NCBI GenBank assembly: GCA_015143295.1
Contig: CM026573.1
Span: 3,817,950 to 3,881,949 of the forward strand
DNA from: Tetracentron sinense
Taxonomy: Eukaryota > Streptophyta > Magnoliopsida > Trochodendrales > Trochodendraceae
Direction: 5' to 3'
DNA: 64,000 nt
A model generated the notes under the pieces. It saw only the letters and a list, made by a program, of their open reading frames with translations. It did not search any database and was not told the DNA's origin. Numbering within the stretch: the stretch's first letter is position 1; each line of letters begins with the position of its first letter. This document shows positions 31,896 through 43,758 of this stretch, piece by piece. The position numbers and the translations under genes are program-made.

Positions 31896-33884
31896 TAAAG
31901 AAAGCCGCATGGAAAATTTGGAACGTGGGGACCACTGGGGAGTGTCGAGAGGGATTTGTTAAATAAACTACCATTTCTACCCTAATATTAGACTTCAAAT
32001 TTGTCATGCCCTTATGTTGCCACGTGTCCCTATGGACACTCTTTAACTTTGGTAAGATTCACACAGCCTTAGGGTTTAACCATCTACCCTTAAAAAATAT
32101 TAAAATTTATTTTTAACATGGGTTAAAATTCACTAATTCTTAGGATTAATTTTTTTTTTCTAAAAACCAAGGATAGGTGGACGAATTCGAGAGATAGGTG
32201 AATCTTAACCACAATTAATAGGTGTGAATAGGGACATGTGGCGACTTCATGGGCATATTTCTTTAGACTCCGGTTATAACTAGAGAGGAATTTTTAGTCC
32301 TATTATTATTTTCCTCTTCTTGAGTGAGTAGGGGCATACCTCAAGTTGAAAGTGTGAGCAATGTGTGGTGTGTGTTAGTTACATGGTAAAATTTCTACCA
32401 AAAAAACGATGTGTGCTGGAGGGAGGAGTGCTTTCAATCATTTTTCAAACTTTCACAACACGCAACTCTTTAACACTTTAAGAAAACAATTTTTTTTTAG
32501 AAAATAACTATCAAGAGTAGCTCCAATTGAAGAGTCAATCAGAGAACCCCAAAAATTGCTTTGGAAAGAGTATTTATGAAAAAAATGCATTGTTAAAAAA
32601 TACCCCTATTTATATTCATAATTACTAAACTACTACTACCAAAACCAAATTTTGGGTTGCTCCGGTTGATTGTTCAACCAGAAGCCAGAGCTCCTATTCA
32701 TAGTTAATTTTTTTTTCAAAAGATTAATAACATATAGGAGCTCTGGTTTAAAAGATAACATAACATATAGGAGCTCTGATTTAAGAGATAACATAACGAG
32801 TCCTTAGCTTGTCAACTGACGCGTGAGGCATACGGCATGACAACATATTACCTCTCCTCTCGCAGATGCCCAAGATCTACACTTAGGGTTATTCATGTTG
32901 ACAGCTGAAATGATGTTCTACTAAGGAGGTTATAGCATGCATCTTAGATGTTCTGTTGGACAAGTACATGCATACATTCCCAGCTCATCATGTGTGCTTT
33001 TTGGCACCCATTAATTGTGGTTAAGATTACCCATCCTTAGGGTTAAATAATCTAATTTTAATTTTTAGAAAATATCTTAAAAAGGCAACCATATGAATGA
33101 GTGAATTCAATAACCAAGGTTAATTTTTTAAAATATTTTCCTAAAAACTTGGTTTAGATGATTTAACTTTAGGTAATGAATGAATCTTAACCACGGTGAG
33201 TAGATGTCAAAGAGGACATGTTGTGAGTTTGAAGGTGTGCATGTACTAACTCAACGAAATGTGGCTACTGTATGTTATCACTCCCCCTTAGTTAAATACC
33301 TTCCCAACGTCAGCTGAAAGTACCTGGGTATCTGCCCATGCGGCATACTAGCTCAATGGTGTATGTTGAGGAGGAGTGCTGGCTACCAGCACCATATTTT
33401 CAAACTTTTTCAATGGGAACTGTTTTTAAACTTACCCCTCTTAGACCTGTAGTCCAATGTCTGATCCTCATTGTTCAGCCTTTTTTTTTTGTCACATCCA
33501 ACCTGTGATTGAGATCAACTCATACTTTAAAATAATCTAATCTAGTTTTTTTTTTTTTTTTAAAACAAAAATATAAAATTTAACTTTCTTAAGCTTTAAC
33601 CATAGTAAAAGGTATTAAAGACAAGTGGACTCACATTTGACTACTAGTCAACGCATGGTGGTCTAAATCACCTGCCCTTTTTTAAAGGCCTCGGTTTGTC
33701 TCCTGGCGGCCAGCAAGACTCTAGGGTAACATAGAATAGGGTCCTTGGCGTTAAAAAGGAGAATTTCATTTTCCTCCCCATGATTTTGAACTTTCTCCCC
33801 CCTTGATATCCCTTCCTTCCTTATCTAACACTTTTATCACCATGTGTCATATAGCGTGTGAGAAAGTCAAATCATGGACATATG
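31896..33884. repeat. 2-kb tandem unit, second unit of copy 1, ending at the gap
   Basis: This is collinear with 29881-31895. Up to about 33230 it differs by scattered changes. From about 33230 to the gap it shows many single-base losses and gains relative to all three other units, which looks like unpolished sequence at a contig end. Confidence 0.9.
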
Positions 33885-33984
33885 NNNNNNNNNNNNNNNN
33901 NNNNNNNNNNNNNNNNNNNNNNNNNNNNNNNNNNNNNNNNNNNNNNNNNNNNNNNNNNNNNNNNNNNNNNNNNNNNNNNNNNNN
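33885..33984. other. Assembly gap of exactly 100 N
   Basis: A run of 100 N, a conventional placeholder for a scaffold join of unknown size. True sequence and distance are unknown here. Confidence 1.
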
Positions 33985-36050
33985 TTCTCCGTGTGTACTG
34001 ACAACTGACCGACTCCAGCAATGAAGGCTTGAAACAGCTGTACCATCCCAGTTTCGTCAAATTTCTTTTCCCTTGACATCGGTCATGGATTAAAAGGGTC
34101 ATACCGCTGTACCACGGCATCGTCGACGGCAGATCGTCAATTCATTATATAAGTGGCTCCGCTCCACTATATTTTGTTCTGTCCCCGATCGGGAGCCACA
34201 ACGACTTGTTGAATTCAGTCTCCCGCTTCTGCATCTCATTCAAATATCCGTTCTAGAATCTTAAGCTCATGGTCTGAGATGTCGAGTCTGAGGGGAGTAG
34301 TACACAATCTTCCTCCTTAATACATCAATGCTTACCGATCTGTATACAGAAATTATCAAGAACTATTATTTTAACCCTCGTAATTTTTAGTTTGTGTCCT
34401 TTCTTTAGTGCAGGAACAGCCCTTGCCTAAACCCAACCATTGCTTGGCTTGGCTGGGTAGTTTTCAGACTTTGGTTCCGATTAAGGGCAAGGAAGCAGAT
34501 AGGGGACTACAGAAGAGCAAACCTTTGTCTCTTTTTGCCTATCGATGAGCGGTTCTTTTCACCCTTGGCGGTGATCAAGGCCTCAAGATTTTTCATTTGT
34601 CCGTGTAAGCTTCTTTCGAAAGTGGGGACAAACCTTCGATATTTTTTTCAAGATGGAGATCATCTTGCATCATATACCATGACTCATGTCAGCCTCCATC
34701 ACCATTCAGGATTTTATAGACATTGCTTTTGTAATGGCATATATGATGGGTTTGGACTCCCCTAGGTTTTGGCCTGCAATTAAAGAATTGCCTTTTAAGC
34801 TGGTCATGTTATTTTCTGCGGCTTGTGGCTGCAAGATCAATCTCCTGAACCCTCCGGGGCGATGTACATGTAACCTGCAATCCAAAGCGAGAGACTCATA
34901 CGTTTAGGTATGGAATGAACACGTAACTAAAAGGGTGGCGGTGGCATATATACTAATGGGACTGGACAACATACTCCCTAACCCAGCTTTGCTGGTTTCG
35001 CAAGCCACAACACTTCGGATGTCCATATGCTGCAGTAGGGCTTGATCAGACATACCGGGGATCCGGCGATGCGTTCTGGGTCGGTAGCGTCCTTGAACCT
35101 GATTATTGTCCGTTGCTCCCTTCCAACAACGATCGCGATAAGCCTAAAAGAGCATCAAAAACCGGGTTTCGTTGAGATGAATTAATCCATGCTGGTCCGG
35201 TAGTTTACAAGGAGCATGCGAATTTGTTCACTGGGGTTCTCTATGCTAAATTGGGTAGCGGAAACCAAACTTCCCTAGTTCAGTCGATGCCACTAGGGCT
35301 AGTAACCACCATTCGCATCCCATTTATGTTATAGAGCTGAAGAATAATGTCACAGTCGGTGCAATGCGCATCTTCGCCACCGGCGCACTTGCGCCGCTTC
35401 TGTCATTATATATATTATACACATGCAGTGTCGTAACATTACTGGAAAGAATAATAAAACGCTTAAACCATGGATCAGATATTCAATGTTCATGATTTAT
35501 AATAACCTCGCCGGAACTTTAATGCATGGCATGTCCAATGATTTAAGCTTGTTGGTGAAAATCTCTCCTTGATCTTGTATGACTCCAATGCACCCGTTGG
35601 GCTACGTGCGTCCCTACATAAAAACAGTGTTCATTAACATGTACGTACGTTTAGTTTTGATAAGTTCACTATTCATTCTCCTCCTATTTTTCTTTTTTTC
35701 TGTTGATACACACAATGTAAACAAAAAACAAAAACCTCTTATATTTTTTTTGTTCAAAATAGAAGCAAAGTCAGCATTGCCCTACAATTATACTAAATTT
35801 ACTAGTTAAAACTCAACAATTCGAACTACGAAAAAAAAACTTGACAACATTTGTCTTAGCCCAATCCTATAACGGAAATCACAACTTGAGACACATAATA
35901 AACTTGTAAATATAGTCTGTCTGAGAGAAAGTCAAATTACTTTTAATTATCTCAAACATTATAAACGTAAGTTTATGATGTTTTTGTGACTTGTTGGTCC
36001 TTTATATCTTAGGCTGTAGAGGTCCTTTTTTTTTGCCCAATTTTACTCTA
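33985..36050. other. Unassigned DNA right of the gap
   Basis: The sequence is unlike the duplicated segment. Frames at 34535-34765 and 34686-34907 overlap in different frames; the latter contains QDFIDIAFVMAYMMGLDSPR, which looks protein-like but is not recognised. Composition is mixed and no domain or element end is clear. Quality next to the gap may be low. Confidence 0.35.
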
Positions 36051-36059
36051 ATATAACTA

Positions 36060-36225
36060 GAGTGAATGCTAGCGCTACTCTCAGTCAACCCATAACTCTC
36101 ACCTCTGCACACCCACCTTCCTTTTTGGTGAGAATATGCTTTAATCCATATTGTAGAATAGATTGACATAACTTTGGTGGAGGGTGATAGTAAGGGTTGA
36201 GGGCGAGATGTTAGCACACCCATCC
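36060..36225. mobile_element. MULE-type MITE with perfect 9-bp target duplication, second family member
   Basis: The 166-bp element shares with 4366-4528 the left-arm word order (ATGCTAGCGCTACTCTCAGT), the central TTTTGGTGAGA and GGTGGAGGGTGA. ATATAACTA flanks it on both sides (36051-36059 and 36226-36234). Its termini are less symmetric than those of its relative. Confidence 0.8.
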
Positions 36226-36234
36226 ATATAACTA

Positions 36235-37199
36235 ACAACTAAATTGATAGCACTCGTCATGTGGTGCGCTAATGTTGGCCTGTGAGGCTGTGAATGAGAA
36301 TTTGTACTCATATTTTGCACCCGAACTACTTGGCCACGACTTTTCACGTAGAGTAAGCTAGCATGCATTTATGGAACGAGCGATGCATTTAAATAAATGT
36401 AAGGGCAGACTATACTGACGTTATCAGCCTACGCTTTGACCTTCTGACGAATAAAGTGACACAATCAATCACGAGCGTTCTGTCGTAATGGGTAGCCTGT
36501 CACTTCCCTCGGCCATTGATCGAGAACATGTGTCGGTGGTCGACTTCGCTCATTTGCAATCGCGTCGGAGCAGGCGCTACAGGGGTTGTGTTTGCCATTT
36601 TGAGATACCCCTCGCCCGTCGCTTTGTACTAAGCTAATGTGGCTTGGGAGAGATTCAGCATGTTGATGTTTTGAATAGTAAGATGATCTAATATCGTTTT
36701 GGACTCTATTCTGTGAATGGTACCGCCTGTCTCGACCCAGTCCTTGGAACCTAATTCGAATTATTCTCAAAGTTCCGTTGGCGCTCTATGATTTGTTTTT
36801 CTAACCACATTCCTAAGCATAGCCTTTAATCGCCTTTAGCCATCAGACATTCCCTCTCACGAAATGATCGAGTTAGCTCAATGGGGGTAATTCCATGTGC
36901 AAGCAAACATGTGTCCTTTGTAGAGGCTCTCCTCCAGCACGATCAGTGTTTCATAGCTGCAAACCTACTCTACTTGTATTTGACATCATTAGCAGTCATT
37001 ATTATACCACCCTTGCGTGGCTTTTTCCAAAATTGGAACCAACATGATTAGATTGTTTTGGCTATCAGTTGTCGTAGTTCAGGGTTTCACGCGCTTTTTG
37101 CGGAAGACTACACTTTAGTGCTTCTTTCCATGTCTGGGCTGAACTAATAGGAGGATATCCCACAATGTTCACCTCCCCCCCTTATGTGACCCGACGGAT
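36235..37199. other. Unassigned DNA, possibly an older part of the LINE to its right
   Basis: No intact frame. Fragments near 36900-37000 (CPLCRG-like) could be a degraded zinc-binding LINE region preceding the RNase H remnant, but the match is weak. Confidence 0.3.
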
Positions 37200-37918
37200 T
37201 TGCAATGACGGCATTATCAGACCGGGAGGACCTTGTAGTCACCGATACAGCTACTAATCGCACCACCATGGCTTCCTCCTTGGTCTTGAAAGTCAAATGG
37301 ATTTCTTCTCGAATCAAATGGGTCTCTTGGATTCCTCCAAACCCAATTTCTTTAAACTCAACTCTGATGGATCGGTTTCTAGGGATGGCAAGGGTATTCG
37401 GAGCTATTAAGTAGAGATTCCAGTGGATCCCCCTTAATTGCGGTCATTGGAAGATGGATATGGGTTCCGTTTATTTTATCTCTGAGTTGATGACTATTAA
37501 GCGTGGTCTTCAAGTTGCAACAGGGTCTTCTCCTCGACAACATATGGGAGTTGAATCTGATTCTCTTTTGGGCCCGTCAATGTATCAAGCATCATGCAAC
37601 TTGGCCTTAGGAGTGCGTCCTTCATATCCTTGTTACCGATTGAGGAGCTTTCATTCTCATTTTCTAATATTGGGTTCTCATCATATCCCTCGGGAAGCTA
37701 ATGGCCCTGCTGATTTCTTATCTAGGCATTGTACTGAGATAGGGGAACTCAGCTTGATTCATTCTGGGTTTCCCTCCTCTCTTTCCCTTCTTGTTGAGAG
37801 AGATTCTAAAGGACATAGATCCTTGAGATTGTAAACATTTGTTTTTATTTTATTTTATTCTGGTCGGGGTCTGCCTAACCCCAGCTTTCCTCCCCCCCAC
37901 CAAAAAAAAAAAAAAAAG
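37200..37918 (+). pseudogene. L1-type LINE 3' remnant (RNase H domain) with poly(A)
   Basis: In broken frames the translation reads VKWISSRIKWVSWIPPNP, a Phe-Lys-Leu-Asn-Ser-Asp-Gly stretch, then GVESDSLLGP and HHIPREANGPADFLSRHCTE. These correspond to the start, the E-S-D segment and the H-x-x-R-E-x-N-x-x-A-D end of the RNase H domain found at the C-terminus of plant LINEs. Stops and frameshifts make it dead. The 3' end carries GGTCGGGGTCTGCCTAACCC and then AGCTT, then poly(A) at 37903-37917. Confidence 0.75.
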
Positions 37919-38400
37919 GGGATGGTGGCTTAGTGTGGTTTTACTAGGCTTAATTTATAGATAAAAAAATCAGAATAAAGCGAATTAAATCAACTTCCTT
38001 CCTTCACTCAGTACCAAAAAAAAAAAAGCCCATGTACGTTTAGATAAGGACTTGACTATGGTGGTCCTGTAACCAGCCACTGTAGAGTATAATCCACGTG
38101 TCCTCCATTAATAAGATCTCTTGAGATGATCACAACTATTGGCCCACAGTCTTGAGGTCTATCATCACCTATGAACTCTCACCACAAATCGTTGAACAGT
38201 CCAGATCAATGATTCACTGGTAGGCGATTCCCACTACGATAGATCATGGGCCACCTTTTAAAGTGGCCCCACTACCACATTGCAATAGAGCGACTCTCAA
38301 CGAGGACGTTGAGACTTTTCGATAAACAAAAAAATGTTTTTAGACTTAATCCGAACCGCTAACCTTATCCACTAATTGCAACAGTATGGACCGCTAAACA

Positions 38401-38431
<31 letters not shown>

Positions 38432-39040
38432 GCATAGCAAGAACAGGTGGTGATTTTTTGCTGGGAATAGAGAGTGCCAAAGAGTAGGACTAAGCAAAGT
38501 TCATGTCAGATACTCACACGATTATATGATGCGGATTTGCTTCACGCCGCGTGAGCAGATCTCTCATTGTTAACATGTAAATGGTGGTAATATTGTATTT
38601 ATTGAACAAGCTAGTTAGCTATTTACACTAACCCAGATACTCACAAAAAAAAATCTTCTTAATTACAAGATTGGTACTCTATTTACACTAAAGGGAGGGC
38701 TCCACTCACTCGACGTGTAACAAAGCTCAGCCTCATATTTAATCTCGAGAAAAAAAAAAAAAACCTTCTTACCTTTTTTAAAGGAGTTACTATTGCAGTG
38801 GATTAAGAGATAAGGTCAGATTCTAAAGCAAGAGAGAATAAAGTGGATTTTTTAATTAAACATATACTAACCCAGCTAACAAGTAACTTCGAAAAAAAAA
38901 AGTTTACCAAAAGAAAGAAGTGATTTTTTAATTTTATTTTAGTGAGTAAGTGTGACATAAGCAATCTTACGTCAATGAGATCGAAACACACCCAATTGGG
39001 ATTGAACTCGGGAAAGTTCAATTGCACAGGCCAACACATG
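37919..39040. other. Intergenic DNA, no gene seen
   Basis: Contains a (CT)n microsatellite at 38402-38428 and several A-runs. Open frames are short and featureless. Confidence 0.5.
38402..38428. repeat. (CT)n microsatellite
   Basis: An uninterrupted CT run of about 27 bases. Confidence 0.9.
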
Positions 39041-39275
39041 TCTCTCTTAATTCTTATTAACTATGGTTAAGATTCACTAACTTTAAGGTTTAATAATATA
39101 ACCTTAATTTTAAAAAAATAAATATTAAAAACATATTTCACTTTCCTTAAAAAAATTTTAACCCTTAGGATTAATAATTGTTAATATTTTTTTTCTAAAA
39201 AACTAAACCCAAGTTAGAATTTTAACTATAATTAATAAAAATTAAAAGAGACATGTGTTGGCATGTGGGTATGAT
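39036..39275. mobile_element. Fold-back MITE of the CACGTG/ACATG family, degenerate
   Basis: The left arm has ACACATGTCTCTCTTAA, ACTATGGTTAAGATTCACTA and AAGGTTTAATAA; the right arm has AACTATAATTAATA and AAAAGAGACATGTGTTGGCA. An A/T-rich centre separates them. The design is that of the sharp copy at 45670-46066. Confidence 0.6.
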
Positions 39276-39441
39276 TGAACTCTCCTTAATTCAATCACAA
39301 TTGGCTACTGGCTGTGATTTGACCTCTACGTCAATATACTTTAAGGGAGGTTTGATTTATGAAATGCCACTACTGGGTTTGTTCCACGACAGACATCACG
39401 TGGCTCCTTACGAAAATAGGTAAGGAAAAGCAAACTGAAGG

Positions 39442-39615
39442 CAGGGGCGGAGTCACATGGGGTGCTGAAGCCCCTCCTCTAATTTTGAAAAAACAAAATT
39501 CTGTATTATGCCAGCTCGAGGAATAGCTTGAAGTTCGGGGGCGGATCTGTTAAAGCCCCCGAACCCCAACACCCACATTGTTAGCTCACTATAAGAAAAT
39601 CCTGCTCCACCCCTG
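39442..39615. mobile_element. hAT MITE with CAGGGGCGGAG termini and perfect 8-bp duplication
   Basis: The element starts CAGGGGCGGAGTCAC and ends GCTCCACCCCTG. ACTGAAGG flanks both sides (39434-39441 and 39616-39623). It is 174 bp long and noncoding. CAGGGGCGGAGC-type ends are common in plant hAT MITEs. Confidence 0.9.
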
Positions 39616-39623
39616 ACTGAAGG

Positions 39624-40830
39624 CACACCCACCAAGAGTTTGGGCAGTTGGCTAGCAATGGGGTTTCTTTAGTGTAGTTGTGTGCTTAATTCCCACTCCT
39701 CGACTTATTAGGGTTAGATCAGTTGGCTTGCATCTTGAGTTTGCTTCTTGTGATTGTGTGTTCAACTCCCATTCCATATCTTGCCCTATTGTCCATGGAA
39801 AAATCTCAAGTTGGTCGATGCAGACATAAAAAGGGAATAGTCTTTGCCTTGAATGGTTTGAGACACCCTTTGACACCTAAAGAAAGAGAAAAAAAACACG
39901 ATATACTGTAAATGTGTGCAAAATACTACCAATCGCCTATTAATCTAAAAGCTTTAGTTCGCTCCACGGGTGAGAAGTGAACTATTACTCCTCGCTCTCA
40001 CAAAGTCACCCCTTCAACTGTCTTGAATTTGAGTTAAATTATTTTAACCCAGTGGTTAATCTATATATATATATATGGGTAAACCCTAAGGATGAATGAA
40101 TCTTAATCACAGTGGGGAGAAACGCGGTAGGAAAAGAGAAGCTAAGAGGCCCCTTGGTGCGTCACCGAAGTGATTATTTTTCTTAATCGGATAAGTAGAT
40201 TTAATCTAGAAATACTCTCTAAGTATACTTCCAAATATACTCGGAGATCCTTAGTAATGGTTTATCTCAATTATTTAATAGTTAGAATTAAAGTTGATGT
40301 GGGTTTTGAAAAGACAAAATAAGCTAACTCAAATCTGATTGTCAGTAGTTAGTAGTTTGTTATAAACACGGTTAAGATTATGAGTATATTTGAGAGTACC
40401 TGACTCAAATAAGTATGTACTGTATTAGTCTGAATACAATAATCTATTTCTATTTCTTCATAAGCCAACTATGTTTATTACAAAAAAAAAAAAAGCACAA
40501 AACAAACAAAAAGGCCAACTATGTTCTACTCGGCACGCACTTTGAGTGCGCATGCTGCTAGCAACTTCAAAGAAAAAAAAAAGCACAGTAACGGTTTAGT
40601 TTCTCCCTTCAATTGCGGGTTGCAGCCGGAAAGCTCACTCGCTTTTGAAATTGAATACTGTATGTACAAGGCTAACAACACCTTAAACAATCGAAAGATT
40701 GATCTTGGCCGTTTGATCAAGAGTTCCCACAGTGGATCAAAGTCCGTAATCTAGATGAATCATATGTGCGTGGATGGAGAATGCTACCCCAATTTCTCCC
40801 CACTTGGGATAGATAAAAAAAACAAAGAAT
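39624..40830. other. Intergenic DNA, no gene recognised
   Basis: A frame at 40521-40754 and others are short and without domains. A small TA run lies at about 40063-40075. Nothing else is seen. Confidence 0.5.
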
Positions 40831-40962
40831 AAAGCTTCGGAGACCCTCTTAGGGCCAAGACCATGCTCTAAGAGAGCTAGGATTTTAGATGAAGCCCACC
40901 ATGAGAAATGGATCCTACTTGAAATCTTGTTCTCTTAAAGTATAGTCTCAGTAGCAAAGTTT
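40831..40962. mobile_element. Fold-back MITE, GAGACCC family, copy a
   Basis: The left arm GGAGACCCTCTTAGGGCCAA and the right arm (TATAGTCTCAGTAGCAAAG) are partly inverted around a TGGGGC/ACCATG-type centre. Three relatives occur at 40974, 45447 and 47545. Confidence 0.6.
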
Positions 40963-40973
40963 AAAAAAAAAAG

Positions 40974-41063
40974 GATTTTGTTACTGAGACCCCATTAGGG
41001 CAGAGACCATGCTTTAAGAGCATGGTCTCGGTAGTCTTGGCCCTAAAGGGGTCTCAGAAGTTC
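40974..41063. mobile_element. Fold-back MITE, GAGACCC family, copy b (short)
   Basis: TGAGACCCCATTAGGGCAGA and its inverse GGCCCTAAAGGGGTCTCA enclose a hairpin with GACCATGCTTTAAGAGCATG. It is shorter than the other members, as if the centre were lost. Confidence 0.7.
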
Positions 41064-41489
41064 AATCCAAAAAATAAAAATTAAAAAAAAAAAAAAAACT
41101 AAACAATTACGCACGCGCGTTAGGCCAACACACGGACCTACAAGACTGAACCCACACGTTAGGCCAACAAACGGACCTACAATACTGAACCCAACAAATC
41201 ACAAACAAAAACAAAATGGATATCTTAAGGAGGGAGAGGAAGTATCATCCCACTTTTACTTTGGCTTTAGCAAAAGAAGAGGGAAAGAGGTGAAACCTAG
41301 GCTTTAGAAAATTCCAAAGTGCTGATCAAGAGGACCCAATTTACATTATTAGAGTAAAGCTTACAAAAGTACCAAATACTAAAGGGTAGCCAGCGAAGCT
41401 AAGCCCTTTTGACTTATGAGCCTTTATCTAAAACTAGTTTCACATTTGTGGGAACCAAACGATCACACAACTTCCATCTTGATTCTATC
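41064..41489. other. Spacer before the gypsy LTR
   Basis: Contains an A-run (about 41073-41098) and a short direct repeat with GTTAGGCCAACA at about 41118 and 41158. No gene is seen. Confidence 0.5.
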
Positions 41490-43735
41490 TGTCAGCATCC
41501 CATTTTTACACCCTCTTTTTAATCATGATTAATTAACTTAACCATGATTAGTACAACCTAATCCTAGGTCAATCCTATCTAAATCCTAAGACAACCATAG
41601 TCTAAACCATAGCTAAGCCTGAACCCTAGGTAACCCTAGTCAAACCCTAGGTAGCTTTAGCTAACCCTAATCTAAGCCCTAGGTGGACCCAAACCAGTGG
41701 CCAAGCCTAACTGGGCCCAAGCATGGGCCCAAGAACCCAAACTAAAACCAGCAGGAAGGCCTGGCCCCGTAATAATTCAAAATTTCAGTACGTCGACAAT
41801 CTCATTGCCGACATCAAGCTTCCTGTGCAATTGGTGATGGCGGTAAATCTATTACCGCAATTACCCAGTTACGTGTTTGCAGCACCTGCAGCCACCCCAT
41901 GTACCACCCATCTCTTCCAAGCCACCATGCCGCCTGCCCACGCGTCTGACCACCCTAGGAAACCCCCTCCACGCGCCTGAGACTCCACCCAACACCGTCC
42001 TAATACCCACCTTGTCCCCAAGCTCCACTGCCTATAAAATCTACCCCTCTCCACTCCAAATGGACCAAAAAAAAAACCATCGAGTAGGGAATCCCTGAGA
42101 GTATTCAAACTCCACAGCAATCTCAAACCTCTAAGACACCTCAAAAATCTGAAGGTCAGCACCTGTAGCAGCTGCACCACCGCGGACAGCCACCCACCAC
42201 CACCTATTGCAAACAACTTAGTTGGGTATGGAGCATCCCTACTCCTCCTTTCTTTACTTTAGAGCATCTTGTAAACGCCTGGTTATTTCCAGGGTGTTAT
42301 AGCTCTATAATAGCAGCACAGGGAAGGGTTCCCTGCCTCCTCCATTGGCAGTGGAACCCCCATGAATCCCCACACCACCACCCACTATACACGAGCCCTA
42401 TCATACCTCCACTAGCAGGTTAGGGGGTCCTCAGTTCATGAGGAACCCCTAGTTGCACCATGGAACAAACCATGATTGGATTTTTCAATTTCTGTAGAAT
42501 TTCAGCAGTGGCGGTAGAATAACTACAACCACTTTGAGACTTTTTCTTACAGGGGCTGTTGTACATACATGGTGAGGCCCTGGTCCATTCCAGGGCCCAT
42601 TTTAGCTTCCTAAGAATCTCATCCATCACCCCTGAGCTTTTCAAGCTCCTAAGATTAGCTTAACTAGGACTAAAATGGCTTAAAATTCAAACTGTGTATA
42701 ATGTCGGTGAACCCTTCACCGACATTATGTGATTTCTGTAAACCAATGACTTCGGGCCTTGTGGACCTAACCATGGACCAAGCCCAAGGCCCAGGACACG
42801 TGGCAACATGCCCATGTCCTTGCCTGAACCCACCAACCCACGTGACACCTCCCCTGACCTCCCCATTGGCAGCCAAGCTGCTGTTCCTGGAAACCAGGAA
42901 TGGCGGTAAAGGTTTTACCGATATTCCCAATACTCACTGTATTGAGAATGACGGTAAACCAATTACCGTCATTCCCTGTATTATGTGTACAGTGGGTTGG
43001 CCCAAATTCCTGACCCAATCTAGAGGCCCACTAAGGCCTTACCACGTGCCATACCCTTTTTCGGACCCTACGCATCTTCCAATCAGGGTTAATTCAACCC
43101 TGGTTAACTTTTAACCATGGTTAGGCTTTCCCCACTTGTAAATTCACATAAAATGATAAAAAATAAGAAAAATCCAAAAAACCTAAAAAGAGACTTGTTA
43201 GACTCTTCTTAACTATGGTTAGTCCCTAACCATAGTTACACCCTCCTAACTACGGTTAGACTCATCCTTGAGCACTTGACCTCCCCGGTCAACTAAACCA
43301 TAGCCCTCCGGGCTAGACCCTTAACTACCCTATGCACACAAGCACATACTCGTAGTCTTGGCACGGGCTCATGTGCCAGAACTACATTCGGTCTGATCTC
43401 ACCTTGTGAGTACGTAGGCAATCCTACTCGGATTCGACCCTAACCATCTAGCTTTCTATATTTCTTGAATTAAGCACTTGGTTAAATACTTTAACATTTT
43501 AATTAATATTGAGATTAAACTTTAACTTAAATTTAGAGAGTAGGTAACCGTTATAAAATGGGGTCTTGAGGTGCCTAGTATTCCCCGGGCCTTAATCGAA
43601 CCGCTTACCCTAATCTCTGATAGACCATTTTCCTTATCCAAACAATCCTGGGACCTATCCCTAAGAATGAATAGGTGATGACTCTCAAGTCAAACTATTT
43701 TTGTCAAAGTGGGTTGGAAAAATCTCATGCTCACA
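41490..43735 (+). mobile_element. Ty3-gypsy LTR, Tat/Ogre-like
   Basis: The block starts TGTCAGCATCCCATTTTTAC and ends CATGCTCACA, so it has the TG...CA ends of an LTR. It is followed three bases later by a primer-binding-site-like sequence of the Tat/Ogre kind. It is about 2.25 kb long and noncoding. Several short repeats of the form CGGTAAA...TTTACCG recur (for example 41840-41865, 42700-42725, 42903-42970). The short frames inside are not genes. No second LTR is seen in the window. Confidence 0.65.
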
Positions 43736-43738
43736 GTT

Positions 43739-43758
43739 CTGACGATTCTACTGGGGAC
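43739..43758 (+). other. Primer-binding-site-like sequence of the Tat/Ogre element
   Basis: CTGACGATTCTACTGGGGAC closely resembles the TGGCGACTCCACTGGGGA site that follows the 5' LTR of Tat/Ogre gypsy elements. The first TGG is altered to TGA, as expected in a decayed copy. Confidence 0.6.

Larger units (their letters stand above)
17273..33884. repeat. Segmental duplication, copy 1 (contains SOBIR1)
   Basis: From TTGACTAATTAG at 17273 to the N gap, this block is near-identical and collinear with 47919-64000, at an offset of about 30.6 kb and in the same orientation. All TEs, the SOBIR1 gene and the 2-kb units correspond. Differences are scattered single bases and small indels, such as one 41-bp unit more here (17720-17842) and 14 bp fewer near 20515. 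The right boundary is hidden by the gap. Confidence 0.97.

Noticed and set aside
41723..43114. Several Pro-rich frames of 73-137 codons
   Set aside because: They lie wholly in the gypsy LTR and overlap on both strands; LTR composition explains them.
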